Made by a program: the position numbers and the translations under genes. Positions 53,564 to 63,058 of a stretch of DNA of 64,000 nt are shown piece by piece. The notes under the pieces are model-generated. The model was not told the DNA's origin. It did no database searches and was given only the letters and a program-made list of their open reading frames with translations. The DNA is from Leisingera methylohalidivorans DSM 14336 (lineage in GTDB: Bacteria; Pseudomonadota; Alphaproteobacteria; Rhodobacterales; Rhodobacteraceae), in NCBI RefSeq assembly GCF_000511355.1, contig NC_023135.1, positions 832,371 to 896,370 of the forward strand, in the 5' to 3' direction. The first letter of the stretch is position 1. Every line of letters begins with the position of its first letter.

Positions 53564-54574
53564 ATGACCGAAACCAAAACCCTGTCCCTTGCCGAGATCG
53601 AGGATCTGTCCTTCCGCGCCCTGGTGGCGGCCGGCACATCCGAGGCCAACGCCCGGCCGCTGGCGGTTGCCACCGCGGCAACCGAAGCGGATGGCGTCGC
53701 CAGCCACGGCCTGGCCTATATCCCGATCTATGCCGAGCATGTGCAATGCGGCAAGGTGGACGGGCAGGCGATTCCGGCACTGGCGCGCCCGCGTCCCGGT
53801 GTGGTGGCGGTGGATGCCGCCACCGGTTTTGCCCATTCCGCGATCGACCTGGGGTTTGAAGCGCTGATCCCGGCGGCCCGCGCGCAGGGTGTGGCGGTTC
53901 TGGCAATCCGCAACAGCTATAACTGCGGCGTGCTGGGCTATCACACCGCCCGTCTGGCCCGCGCCGGGCTGGTGGGGCTGGGCTTCACCAACGCGCCGGC
54001 CTCGATTGCGCCTTCGGGCGGCGCCAGGCCGGTTGTCGGCACCAATCCGTTTTCGGTGGCGGTGCAGGGTGAAGACGGCGAGCCTGAGCTGCTGATCGAC
54101 CAGAGCGCCAGCACCATCGCCAAAAGCGAAGTGATGAAACACGCCCGCGAAGGCAAGGAAATCCCGCTGGGCTGGGCGCTGGACGCCGATGGCAACCCGA
54201 CCACCGACCCGGACGCGGGCCTGAAGGGCTCGATGGCGCCGTCGGGCGGCTACAAGGGCGTCGGTGTTGCGCTGCTGACCGAGATCATGGCCGCCGCCCT
54301 GACCGGTGCGACCCTGGGTATCAATGCCTCGCCGTTTTCCGGCACCGCAGGCGGACCGCCCAAAACCGGCCAAATGTTCATCGCAATCGACCCGGTTGCT
54401 ACCTCAAATGACAGTTTCCGTTCAGGAATGGTCGGAATCGTGGAAGCAGTGCGTGCGCAGACAGGCGCACATCTGCCGGGCGACGGGCGCCGCGGCAAGC
54501 GGCTCAAGGCCCGGACAGATGGCGTCGCGGTCAGCGTAGCAACGCTGAACAGGATCCAAGCCCTGCTGGGCTGA
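53564..54574 (+). CDS. Ldh_2-family (malate/lactate dehydrogenase-like) oxidoreductase
   Basis: A 336-residue NAD(P)H-dependent enzyme of the MDH2/YlbC/DpkA type, which reduce 2-oxo acids or cyclic imines such as pyrroline-2-carboxylate. Family segments are EADGVASHGLAYIPIYAEHVQCGKVDG, GFAHSAIDLGFEALIPAARAQGVAVLAIRNSYNCGVLGYHT (catalytic His in the YH context), LGFTNAPASIAPSGGARPVVGTNPFSVAV and PSGGYKGVGVALLTEIMAAALTGA. The substrate is not decided by sequence; with a BCCT transporter and dipeptidase nearby, a proline-derived imine is an attractive guess. Confidence 0.88.
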   Translation: MTETKTLSLAEIEDLSFRALVAAGTSEANARPLAVATAATEADGVASHGLAYIPIYAEHVQCGKVDGQAIPALARPRPGVVAVDAATGFAHSAIDLGFEALIPAARAQGVAVLAIRNSYNCGVLGYHTARLARAGLVGLGFTNAPASIAPSGGARPVVGTNPFSVAVQGEDGEPELLIDQSASTIAKSEVMKHAREGKEIPLGWALDADGNPTTDPDAGLKGSMAPSGGYKGVGVALLTEIMAAALTGATLGINASPFSGTAGGPPKTGQMFIAIDPVATSNDSFRSGMVGIVEAVRAQTGAHLPGDGRRGKRLKARTDGVAVSVATLNRIQALLG

Positions 54575-54651
54575 CGCCAGACTCCGGCGGTTGCGCGAAC
54601 CGCCGGAAAATCCGCATTTCGGTGCGGCACGTGCGAAACGGGAGGAAACGC

Positions 54652-56481
54652 ATGTCAATTAAGCAACCTTTCACCGATCTGGAGATTAAGACCTCCGACG
54701 GTGGCTTCTATAAGGGGCACAGCCTTGAGATCGCCTTGCTCAGCAAGGGGATCATGGTCGCTCTGGTTCTCTGGGCACTGGTCTGGCCGGCAAACGCCAC
54801 GGGCGTTCTGGGCAGCCTTAACTGGCGTATTCTGGAAAACTTCAACGCCTTCTACATCGTCATCGTCGGCTTCTTCGCCTTTTTCCTGTTTGTGATCGCC
54901 GCATTGCCGCAAACTGGTAAGCGGATCATGGGGACGCCGGGTCAGGCCAAGGAGTTCTCGGACTTTTCCTGGTTCTCGATGATGTTCGGCGCCGGCCTGG
55001 GTGTCGGCCTGATGGTTTTCGCCACCGCCGAGCCGCTTGGCCTTTGGGGCTCGAACCCGGAAGTGCTGGCGCAGAACGTGGTGCCGAACACCGAAGAAGC
55101 CATTCAGTCCGGCTTCCGCTACACGTTCCTGCATTACGGCTTTCATGCCTGGGCGATCTATGTGGTGACCGGCCTGTCGCTGGCCTACTACGCCTATACC
55201 CGTGACATGCCGCTGACCATCCGCACCGCGCTGACACCGCTGTTCGGCAAGCTGATGAACGGCTTCCTGGGCCATGTCGTCGACGTGCTGGGCGTGGTTG
55301 CCACCATCCTGGGTGTCTCCGTGACCATCGGCTTCGGCGTCAGCCAGTTTGTTGACGGCGTTTATGCCGTGACCGGCATGGAATGGATGATGGACATGAG
55401 CGGCGACGCGCCGGCACCGGGCACTGTCGGCCTGCTGGCAGGTCTCTTTGCCATCATGGGCCTGTCGATCATCTCGGCTGTCTCCGGCGTTGGCCGCGGC
55501 GTGAAATACCTGTCCAACCTGAACCTGGTTCTGTCAATCGTCCTGCTGCTGACCTTTGTGGTGTTCGGCTCGTTCATGTTTGCCATGACCACCTATGCGT
55601 CGGCCTTTGTGGATTACATCCTGCACTTCACGGCGCTGAGCTTTGGTCCCTATGGCCCGCAGCCGGCAGCTGAGTTTGCGGCGGCATTGCCTGCCGAGGC
55701 AGCCCCGTATGCGGATGCATTGCGCGGCGGTGCGACCAACGCCTGGGGCTCTTTCGGCGGCTTCAAGTCCGGCCTTGAAGGCGAAGCGGCAGCGCTGTCC
55801 GATGACGTTCTGTCGGCAGTCTATGCAGCGGGTGAACCGCAGCGCCAGTTCGGCTGGCAGGCTGGCTGGACCACCTTCTACTGGGCCTGGTGGATTGCGT
55901 TCTCGCCCTTTGTCGGCCTGTTCCTGGCACGCATTTCCCGCGGCCGTTCGGTGCGTGAGTTCATCATCGGCTGCGTGTTCGCACCGGCGATGGTCTGCTT
56001 TGCATGGATGGCAATCCTGGGCGGCACCGCCATCGATCTGGAACTGAGCGGTGCGGCAGAAGGCGCGATCATCGGTGCCTCCAACACGGCCAAGCTGTTC
56101 GTGACCCTGCAGAGCATGATCGACGGCGGCCTGCTGTCGGGCATCACCATCATGTGCGTGGTGCTGATCATGACCTTCCTGGTCACCTCGGCTGACTCCG
56201 GCATCCTGGTGATGAACACCATCATGTCCGGCGGCGACCAGAACGTCGGCAACAAGCATAAGATCGTTTGGGGCCTGATCCTGACCGCTGTGATCGGCAC
56301 GCTGTTGTTTGCAGGTAAGCAGAACGGCGGGGCCGATCCGATGGAAGCGCTGAAAAGCGCGATGATCATCGGCGCGCTGCCGTTCACCATGGTGATGGGT
56401 CTGATGTGTGTGTCGCTGGCCAAGGCGCTGTTCCGTGACGGTCAGCGTGACAAGGCTGGAGACCGCGCACCTGCCGAGTAA
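54652..56481 (+). CDS. BCCT-family betaine/carnitine/choline-type transporter
   Basis: A 609-residue transporter with 12 membrane helices. Signatures are FSWFSMMFGAGLGVGLMVFATAEPLGLW (glycine-rich helix 3), FLHYGFHAWAIYVVTGLSLAYYAY, and the BCCT signature GWTTFYWAWWIAFSPFVGLFLARISRGRSVREFI with its tryptophan box, followed by FLVTSADSGILVMNTIMSGG. It imports a quaternary-amine or related zwitterion, coupled to sodium or protons. The ATG at 54652 has a strong GGGAGGA site. It ends the plus-strand operon before a terminator. Confidence 0.93.
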   Translation: MSIKQPFTDLEIKTSDGGFYKGHSLEIALLSKGIMVALVLWALVWPANATGVLGSLNWRILENFNAFYIVIVGFFAFFLFVIAALPQTGKRIMGTPGQAKEFSDFSWFSMMFGAGLGVGLMVFATAEPLGLWGSNPEVLAQNVVPNTEEAIQSGFRYTFLHYGFHAWAIYVVTGLSLAYYAYTRDMPLTIRTALTPLFGKLMNGFLGHVVDVLGVVATILGVSVTIGFGVSQFVDGVYAVTGMEWMMDMSGDAPAPGTVGLLAGLFAIMGLSIISAVSGVGRGVKYLSNLNLVLSIVLLLTFVVFGSFMFAMTTYASAFVDYILHFTALSFGPYGPQPAAEFAAALPAEAAPYADALRGGATNAWGSFGGFKSGLEGEAAALSDDVLSAVYAAGEPQRQFGWQAGWTTFYWAWWIAFSPFVGLFLARISRGRSVREFIIGCVFAPAMVCFAWMAILGGTAIDLELSGAAEGAIIGASNTAKLFVTLQSMIDGGLLSGITIMCVVLIMTFLVTSADSGILVMNTIMSGGDQNVGNKHKIVWGLILTAVIGTLLFAGKQNGGADPMEALKSAMIIGALPFTMVMGLMCVSLAKALFRDGQRDKAGDRAPAE

Positions 56482-56512
56482 AAAAAAGAGCTGCCCATCA
56501 GGGTGGTGCTGG

Positions 56513-56543
56513 GGCCGGAGGGAGAAATCCCTTCGGCCCTTTT
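56513..56543. terminator. Terminator between BCCT and LysR genes
   Basis: GGCCGGAGGGA and TCCCTTCGGCC form an 11-bp stem (one G-T pair) with a GAAA tetraloop, followed by CTTTTC. It ends the BCCT transcript, and on the other strand may end the convergent LysR transcript. Confidence 0.8.
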
Positions 56544-57478
56544 CAGTCCGTGCCGGGCGGGAGGTGCCGGGGATCCGCTTGGTGTTTGAACCACTCCAGC
56601 ATCCGCGCCAGCGCGCTGGCGCCGGCACCGGGCACACGGTGCTGCAGAAAATAACTGTGCGGCCGGTCCGAGACCGCAGGCCCCAGCCGCAGCACCTCGC
56701 CGCAGGCCAGCGCGTGATCGGCGATGCCGCTCCAGCCCAGCCCGATGCCTTCGCCGCGGCGCACCGACTGCAGCAGGAACGGGTAGGCGTCGAATTCTGC
56801 CGCCGTGCCTAACCGGGGCTGCGGCAGGCCGGCCTTGGCAAACCAGCCCTCCCAGGTCAAAAAACCGGAGCTGCCGGTATCGAAGTGCAGGAACAGCTCT
56901 GGCGGAAGCTGCGTGATATCCGCGGCTGCCTCGGGGTGGGCCTCCAGAAACCGGGGGCTGCAGACCGGGAAGGTTTCTGCCGCGATCAGCGGGAAATACG
57001 GCCGCTCCGGCATCCGCGCCGGGTCCCAGACCACCGCTGCATCCAAACGGCTGAGGTCGATATCGCCCAGCTGGTCGGTGGTTACCACCCGCACCCGGCC
57101 GCCGCCCAAATAAGCGCGCAGGTCCGAATAGCGCGGCATCAGCCATTGATCGGCAAAGCCAAAGGTGCAGGCCAGTGTCACCTCGTTTGTCTCCGGCGCG
57201 GCCAGAACCTCGCTCCAGGCCTGATCCACATGGCCCAGCCCCAGCGCTACGGCAGCCGCCAGCCGGTCCGCATTGGCTGTGGGCGTGATCCGGTTGTTGT
57301 TGCGCTCAAACAACGGCTGACGCAGCCGGTCCTCCAGCGTGGAGATATGGCGTGAGACGGCAGGCTGGCTCAGCCCCAGTTCCGCCGCAGCGCGCGAGAG
57401 GCTGGCATGGCGCACGGCCACCTCCAGAACCAGCAGGGAATTCAGTGATCCGGATGTGGGGCGTATCGAGCGTTCCAT
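56543..57478 (-). CDS. LysR-family (GcvA-like) regulator
   Basis: A 311-residue LysR regulator: LNSLLVLEVAVRHASLSRAAAELGLSQPAVSRHISTLEDRLRQPLFERNNNRITPT is the helix-turn-helix; the effector domain has VTLACTFGFADQWLMPRYSDLRAYL, DLSRLDAAVVWDPARMPERPYFPLIAAETFPVCSP and RRGEGIGLGWSGIADHAL, as in GcvA-type proteins. It is divergent from the CoA-transferase gene across 106 bp and probably regulates it. Confidence 0.9.
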   Translation of the reverse strand: MERSIRPTSGSLNSLLVLEVAVRHASLSRAAAELGLSQPAVSRHISTLEDRLRQPLFERNNNRITPTANADRLAAAVALGLGHVDQAWSEVLAAPETNEVTLACTFGFADQWLMPRYSDLRAYLGGGRVRVVTTDQLGDIDLSRLDAAVVWDPARMPERPYFPLIAAETFPVCSPRFLEAHPEAAADITQLPPELFLHFDTGSSGFLTWEGWFAKAGLPQPRLGTAAEFDAYPFLLQSVRRGEGIGLGWSGIADHALACGEVLRLGPAVSDRPHSYFLQHRVPGAGASALARMLEWFKHQADPRHLPPGTD

Positions 57479-57493
57479 AGAAAATTGTTAGGG

Positions 57494-57506
57494 GAAGTAT
57501 AGCTTC
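57494..57506. promoter_or_regulatory. Possible LysR binding site
   Basis: GAAG-TATAG-CTTC, a short dyad of the T-N11-A type, lies 15 bp upstream of the LysR start and 79 bp before the CoA-transferase ATG. Confidence 0.4.
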
Positions 57507-57584
57507 TGGGCCAGTGGATATTGCGGGAGGCAAAGATAGTCTGTGGCGGACTGAGATTTGACCGGCAACAGACAGAGACCTCCT

Positions 57585-60050
57585 ATGCAGCAGCGCCCCC
57601 TTTCCCATATCCGCGTTCTCGACTTCGGCCATTATCTGGCCGGGCCTTTGACCGGCATGATGCTGGCCGACATGGGCGCCGAGGTGATCCGCATCACCCC
57701 GCCCGGCGGCACCGGATTTGACGGCCCGGCCTTTGACATGCTGTCGCGGGGCAAGCGGACGCTGGAGCTGGATCTGAAATCGCAGGAGGGCCGCGCCACT
57801 GCCATTGAACTCGCCAAACGCGCCGATGTGGTGATCGAGAATTTCCGCCCCGGCGTCATGGACCGCCTCGGCCTGGGGCGGGAGGTTCTGAGGGCCGCCA
57901 ATGATCAGCTGGTGTATCTGTCGCTGCCGGGCTTTGCCTCCACCGATGCGGACCTGGCGGATTTGCCGGCCTGGGAGGCGGTGATCGCCGCCTATACCGG
58001 CCAGTTCACCGACATGGGGCTGAACCGCCGCCTGATGGGCATCAACCCGTCGTTTTCACCGCTGGCGCTGGCCTCGGCCTATGGGGCCAGCTTCGGTGCC
58101 ATGTCGGTGCTGTTTGCCCTGAACGCCCGCGAGGCCAACGGCGGCGACCATATCGAGGTGCCGCTGGCCGCCGCCCTGCTGGAAGGCTTGGTCTATAACT
58201 GCGAACAGATCGAGGACTATCCCGAACGCTACAAATCCCCGCGCGAGGTGGAGCTGGACCGCCGCGAAGCCGAAGGGCTGCCGATGAACCTGAAATTCGG
58301 CGAGCTGTCAGAGTTCCTCGACCCCTTCTACCGCACCTATACCTGTGCCGACGGCCGCGGCTTTTATGTGGTGGCAGGTTCGGTCGCTGCCCACCCGCGG
58401 CGGGTGCTGGAGACCTTGGGGCTCAAGGACCTTGCGGACGAGCTGCCGGATTTCCCGGCTTATCTCGACACCAGGGACTGGCCCGCCGAATGGTCGATGC
58501 GCAATTACCCGGTGGGGCCGTCGGATCGGGCACGGGTGTCTTCCGCGATGAAAGCCGCCTTCCTGACCAAACCGTCACATGAGTGGGAAGCGCTGTTTGG
58601 TGCGGCCAAGGCGCCTGCCACCGCGCAGCGCTTCACCCGGGAATGGCTGGATGACCCGCATGCGCTGGCATCGGGGCTTGTGCTGCAGGTGGAGGACGCC
58701 AAACACGGGCTTATGCAACAGATGGGCAATGTGGCCTGGCTGGCAGGCGATAAGGCTGCGGCGCAGAAATCCAGCGCGGTTGAAGCCGATCTTGCCGCGC
58801 TTCTGGCGGAGCCGGAACGTGGCGGCGCGGGCGGGCAGGCGGGCCAGGGCTGGCTCGACGGGCTCAGGGTGCTGGACCTCACCAACGTGATTGCCGGGCC
58901 GACCATCGGCTCGACGCTTGCGCGGTTCGGCGCCGAGGTGACGCTGGTGCAGCCGGTGGAGCCGTCCGTGGATCCCTGGAACACCGTTGTCTTCGGCATC
59001 CACGCGCAGCGCGGCAAGGAGAGCATCCTGCTGAACCTGCGCACCGATGAGGGGCAGGAGGTGCTGGCCAAGCTGATTGCCGGGGCTGATGTGATCACCA
59101 TGAATGGCACGGACGGGCAGCGGGACAAGCTGGGCCTGTCGCCGGAGCGGCTGGCGAGGCTCAACCCGCGCCTGATCCTGGTGCAGCTCGACGCCTTTGG
59201 CGGCCCCATGCGCGGGCCGAAGTCGGATCACCTGGGCTATGACGACCTGGCGCAGGCGGCAACCGGCGTGATGCTGCGCTTTGGCGGCGGTATGGACACG
59301 CCCGAGGAACACGCCCATTTCGGCACCATCGATGTCCTGACAGGTTTCTGCGCCTGTGTGGCGCTTGGCGGCGCGCTGCTGCGGCTGAAGGAGACCGGCA
59401 AGGGCGGGGTGGCGCGGGCATCGCTGGCAGCGGCCGGCAACCTGATTCAGGCGCAGTTCATGTACAGCCATGCGGGCAGGGCGCCCTTTGACGAGCCTTC
59501 GGGCCGCCAGGCCTTGGGCTGGGGGCCGTTCTACCACTGCTATCAGGCCGCCGACGGCTGGTTCTTTTTTGCCGCTCCCAGCGAGCGCGGCCGCGCATTG
59601 GCGCGGGTGGCAGAGCTGGCTGACTTGGCCGCGCTGCCGGAGGACCAGCTGCATGGCGCCTTGTCCGAACGCTTTGCCACTCAGCCGCTGGCCCACTGGC
59701 GCGCAGCCTTTGCCGGAACCTCTGCCGCCGCAGTGCCGCTGTCGTCGCTGCACGAGACCCGCGACGCGGCGCTGCAGCTGGAAAGCGCCGGCAGCATCGA
59801 TCTGAAGCTGGCGACCTTCCGGGTGATTCGCCATGACCGGCATCCGATGCGCCGCTGGTGCGATCTGGTGGCGCCGAATGCGGTGCGCCCGCAAGCAGGC
59901 CGGATCACCATTCCGGGGCCTGCGCCGAAATACGGCGCGCACACCCGGGCCGTTCTGGCGCGGTCGGGCTACACGCCCGAACAAGCTGATGCGATGATCG
60001 CCAGCGGTGCCGCGGGGCAGGCGTGGTCGGAAAAATACCTGCCGGAATAA
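57585..60050 (+). CDS. Double-length type III (CaiB/BaiF) CoA-transferase
   Basis: An 821-residue protein holding two type III CoA-transferase units in tandem. Unit one begins HIRVLDFGHYLAGPLTGMMLADMGAEVIRITPP (about residues 8-40) with GKRTLELDLKSQEGRATAIELAKRADVVIENFRPGVMDRLGLG. Unit two begins GLRVLDLTNVIAGPTIGSTLARFGAEVTLVQP (about residue 428) with GKESILLNLRTDEGQEVLAKLIAGADV and YDDLAQAATG. Both repeat the D-x-(T/G)-x-x-(L/I)-A-G-P lead. The family exchanges CoA between acids, as in carnitine metabolism. The ATG at 57585 is preferred to an upstream TTG. LysR is divergent; the BCCT gene nearby supports a betaine-type acid substrate. Confidence 0.88.
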   Translation: MQQRPLSHIRVLDFGHYLAGPLTGMMLADMGAEVIRITPPGGTGFDGPAFDMLSRGKRTLELDLKSQEGRATAIELAKRADVVIENFRPGVMDRLGLGREVLRAANDQLVYLSLPGFASTDADLADLPAWEAVIAAYTGQFTDMGLNRRLMGINPSFSPLALASAYGASFGAMSVLFALNAREANGGDHIEVPLAAALLEGLVYNCEQIEDYPERYKSPREVELDRREAEGLPMNLKFGELSEFLDPFYRTYTCADGRGFYVVAGSVAAHPRRVLETLGLKDLADELPDFPAYLDTRDWPAEWSMRNYPVGPSDRARVSSAMKAAFLTKPSHEWEALFGAAKAPATAQRFTREWLDDPHALASGLVLQVEDAKHGLMQQMGNVAWLAGDKAAAQKSSAVEADLAALLAEPERGGAGGQAGQGWLDGLRVLDLTNVIAGPTIGSTLARFGAEVTLVQPVEPSVDPWNTVVFGIHAQRGKESILLNLRTDEGQEVLAKLIAGADVITMNGTDGQRDKLGLSPERLARLNPRLILVQLDAFGGPMRGPKSDHLGYDDLAQAATGVMLRFGGGMDTPEEHAHFGTIDVLTGFCACVALGGALLRLKETGKGGVARASLAAAGNLIQAQFMYSHAGRAPFDEPSGRQALGWGPFYHCYQAADGWFFFAAPSERGRALARVAELADLAALPEDQLHGALSERFATQPLAHWRAAFAGTSAAAVPLSSLHETRDAALQLESAGSIDLKLATFRVIRHDRHPMRRWCDLVAPNAVRPQAGRITIPGPAPKYGAHTRAVLARSGYTPEQADAMIASGAAGQAWSEKYLPE

Positions 60051-60206
60051 GCCTCGGAACTGCAGTCTTGCAGGGGATGGGGCGCCCGGCCCGGGCCCCC
60101 GTTTGGCCTTGCCGGAAATGCGGGGAAATGGAATTCCCCTGCCGCAAAAGGCGTAAAACTATCAGATTCTGGATTAATTTGTGAAACCGTAATATAGTGG
60201 CCTCTC

Positions 60207-61103
60207 ATGCCAAATGAACCTGTGTGCCGGGCGTGCGGAAAAGTCCGGGCAGCAGGGAAAGGGGGCGGGATGCTGATTGCGGTCGTGCTTGTGCTGATCG
60301 TGGCGGGGTCTGTTGCGTTCCACCTGTTAAGTCCGTGGTGGTGGACGCCGATCGCGTCGAATTGGGACTATATCGACGATACGCTGGTTATAACCTTCTG
60401 GATCACCGGCGCGGTGTTTGCCGCGGTGGTCCTGTTCATGGCCTATTGCGTCTGGAAATTCCGCCACCGGCCCGGGCACAAGGCGGAATTCGACCCGGAA
60501 AACAAGCGGCTGGAGCTGTGGCTGACCGGGGTGACCGCTGTGGGCGTGGCCGCGATGCTGGTGCCCGGGCTGTTTGTGTGGAAGCAGTTCGTCACCGTGC
60601 CCGACGACGCCACTGAACTTGAAGTTTTCGGCCAGCAATGGAACTGGGCCTACCGGCTGCCCGGCGCTGACGGGGTGCTGGGCACCGCCGATGCGGAATG
60701 GGTGAACGGGGAAAACCCCTTGGGCGTCAATCCGCATGACCGCTTTGGCAAGGATGACCTCATCATCGAGGGCGGCGAGGTTTACCTGCCGGTCGGTAAA
60801 CCGGTGAAACTGCTGCTGCGCTCGATCGATGTGCTGCACAATTTCTACGTGCCCGAGTTCCGCGCCAAGATGGACATGGTTCCGGGCATGGTCACCTACA
60901 TCTGGCTCACCCCCACCCGCACCGGCGCGTTCGAAGTGCTTTGCGCCGAATACTGCGGCACGGCGCATCCCTTCATGCGCGGCTATGTGAGCGTTGTGGA
61001 GGAGGAGGAATACCAGGAGTGGCTGCAGGAGCAGCTGACTTTTGAAGAGTACGCAAGCGATGCGCAGGGCAAAGAAACAACCCGCGTTGCGCAACGCCAA
61101 TAG
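60207..61103 (+). CDS. coxM: Cytochrome c oxidase subunit II (alternative oxidase cluster)
   Basis: A 298-residue subunit II with two N-terminal membrane helices (LIAVVLVLIVAGSVAFHLL; FWITGAVFAAVVLFMAYCVW) and a third hydrophobic stretch near residue 110. The periplasmic CuA domain follows: FGQQWNWAYRLPG (aromatic electron-entry motif), SIDVLHNFYVPEFRAKMDMVPGM (His ligand), VLCAEYCGTAHPFMRG (two cysteines, Glu, His and Met ligands). The gene order II-I-III-III resembles CoxMNOP of Bradyrhizobium. The N-terminus carries an unusual PVCRACGK stretch; a start at the internal Met22 is possible. Confidence 0.9.
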   Translation: MPNEPVCRACGKVRAAGKGGGMLIAVVLVLIVAGSVAFHLLSPWWWTPIASNWDYIDDTLVITFWITGAVFAAVVLFMAYCVWKFRHRPGHKAEFDPENKRLELWLTGVTAVGVAAMLVPGLFVWKQFVTVPDDATELEVFGQQWNWAYRLPGADGVLGTADAEWVNGENPLGVNPHDRFGKDDLIIEGGEVYLPVGKPVKLLLRSIDVLHNFYVPEFRAKMDMVPGMVTYIWLTPTRTGAFEVLCAEYCGTAHPFMRGYVSVVEEEEYQEWLQEQLTFEEYASDAQGKETTRVAQRQ

Positions 61104-61285
61104 ATACCAAGGCCGAAGAGGCCCGGATTGGTTGGGGCGGGGGGCAGACCGCGGGCGGAAGCAAAGCGCCCGCTTCGTTTTGCCGGAGGGTTGCCTCCGG
61201 TTTGACGGGCGCGGCCCGGTGTGCCGCCGGACGGAACGATACAAGGATTGCACGGAATTGACCTGAACGCCCCGGGAGGAACGCA
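61104..61285. other. 182-bp spacer between subunit II and I genes
   Basis: No gene or convincing terminator is seen. A GGGAGGA ribosome-binding site for subunit I is at its end. Confidence 0.5.
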
Positions 61286-63058
61286 ATGACCGACTACTTG
61301 CCTGACCCAGACAGCAATCTGCCGCCGCGCGAAGTTGCCGATGTGATGCCGCCGCATGCGCACAGCTGGATCGGCAAGTACGTCTTCTCGCAGGATGCCA
61401 AATACATCGCCCTCCAATACTCCGGCACCGCCATTGCAATCGGCATGGTGGCGCTGGTGCTGTCCTGGCTGATGCGGCTGCAGCTGGGCTTTCCCGGCCT
61501 CTTCGACTTCATCACGCCCGAGGCCTATTACCAGTTTGTCACCATGCACGGGATGATCATGGTGGTTTATCTGCTGACCGCGATCTTTCTGGGCGGGTTC
61601 GGCAACTACCTGATCCCCCTGATGGTCGGCGCGCGGGACATGGTGTTTCCCTTCGTCAATATGCTCAGCTACTGGATTTACCTGCTGGCGGTGCTGGTGC
61701 TGGTGGCCAGCTTCTTTGTCCCCGGCGGCCCCACCGGCGCGGGCTGGACGCTGTACCCGCCGCAGGCGGTGCTTTCCGGCACCCCGGGCGGCGCGCAGGG
61801 CGGCATCATCCTGATGCTGCTCTCGCTGATCCTGTTCATCATTGGCTTCACCATGGGCGGGCTGAACTATGCCGTCACCGTGCTGCAGGCCCGCACCCGC
61901 GGCATGACGATGATGCGGCTGCCGCTGACGGTCTGGGGGATCTTCACCGCAACCGTGATGGCATTGCTGGCGTTTCCGGCGCTGTTTGTGGCTTGCGTCA
62001 TGATGCTGTTCGACCGGCTTCTGGGCACGTCGTTTTTCATGCCGACGCTGGTGGAGCTGGGCGAAAAGCTCAGCTACGGCGGCGGCAGCCCGATTGCGTT
62101 TCAGCATCTGTTCTGGTTTTTCGGCCACCCTGAAGTCTACATCGTCGCACTGCCCGCCTTTGGCATCGTCTCCGATCTGATTGCCGTGCATGCGCGCAAG
62201 ACTGTGTTCGGCTACCGGATGATGGTCTGGGCGATCGTGATCATCGGGGCGCTCAGCTTTATCGTCTGGGCGCATCATATGTATGTCAGCGGCATGCACC
62301 CGTGGTTCGGCTTCTTCTTTGCCACCACCACGCTGATCATCGCCATTCCAACCGCGATCAAGGTCTACAACTGGGTGCTGACCCTGTGGAAGGGCGACAT
62401 CCACCTGACCATCCCGATGCTGTTTGCGCTGGGCTTTATCGTGACCTTCGTGAACGGCGGGCTGACGGGGCTGTTCCTGGGCAATGTGGTGGTTGATGTG
62501 CCGCTGTCGGACACGATGTTTGTGGTCGCCCATTTCCACATGGTGATGGGGGTGGCGCCGATCATGGTGATCTTCGGCGCGATCTATCACTGGTATCCGC
62601 TAATGACCGGCCGGCTGCTGAACCAGGCAATGGGGCAGATCCATTTCTGGGTCACCTTCATCGGCGCCTATGCGATCTTCTTTCCGATGCATTACGTGGG
62701 GCTGGTCGGCGTGCCGCGGCGCTATTTTGAGATTGGCGAGCCGGAATTCCTCACCGCGCCGGTGGACGGGCTGAATGCCTTCATCTCCTCCGCTGCGCTG
62801 ATTGTCGGCGCGGTGCAGCTGCTGTTCCTGTTCAATATCCTGTGGAGCCTGCGCCACGGGCGCGTCTCCGGCGGCAATCCCTGGCGGGCGACCTCGCTGG
62901 AATGGCATACCCCTGAAACCCCGCCCAGGCATGGCAATTGGGACGAGCTGCCCAATGTCTACCGCTGGGCCTATGACTACAGCGTGCCCGGCGCGGCTGA
63001 GGATTATGTCGCCCAGACTGATCCCTGGGTGCCGGATGGCGCGGGGCGGCGGCTGTGA
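61286..63058 (+). CDS. coxN: Cytochrome c oxidase subunit I (alternative oxidase cluster)
   Basis: A 590-residue heme-copper oxidase catalytic subunit with 12 membrane helices. Heme a ligand region is FVTMHGMIMVVYLLTAIFLGGFGNYLIPLMVG. The CuB/tyrosine motif is HLFWFFGHPEVYIVALPAFG, the CuB histidine pair WAHHMYVSGM, and the heme histidines VVAHFHMVMG. The lysine of the K-channel is in IPTAIKVYNW. It reduces oxygen with electrons from cytochrome c in the inner membrane and pumps protons. Its final GTG-TGA overlap couples it to subunit III. Confidence 0.94.
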   Translation: MTDYLPDPDSNLPPREVADVMPPHAHSWIGKYVFSQDAKYIALQYSGTAIAIGMVALVLSWLMRLQLGFPGLFDFITPEAYYQFVTMHGMIMVVYLLTAIFLGGFGNYLIPLMVGARDMVFPFVNMLSYWIYLLAVLVLVASFFVPGGPTGAGWTLYPPQAVLSGTPGGAQGGIILMLLSLILFIIGFTMGGLNYAVTVLQARTRGMTMMRLPLTVWGIFTATVMALLAFPALFVACVMMLFDRLLGTSFFMPTLVELGEKLSYGGGSPIAFQHLFWFFGHPEVYIVALPAFGIVSDLIAVHARKTVFGYRMMVWAIVIIGALSFIVWAHHMYVSGMHPWFGFFFATTTLIIAIPTAIKVYNWVLTLWKGDIHLTIPMLFALGFIVTFVNGGLTGLFLGNVVVDVPLSDTMFVVAHFHMVMGVAPIMVIFGAIYHWYPLMTGRLLNQAMGQIHFWVTFIGAYAIFFPMHYVGLVGVPRRYFEIGEPEFLTAPVDGLNAFISSAALIVGAVQLLFLFNILWSLRHGRVSGGNPWRATSLEWHTPETPPRHGNWDELPNVYRWAYDYSVPGAAEDYVAQTDPWVPDGAGRRL

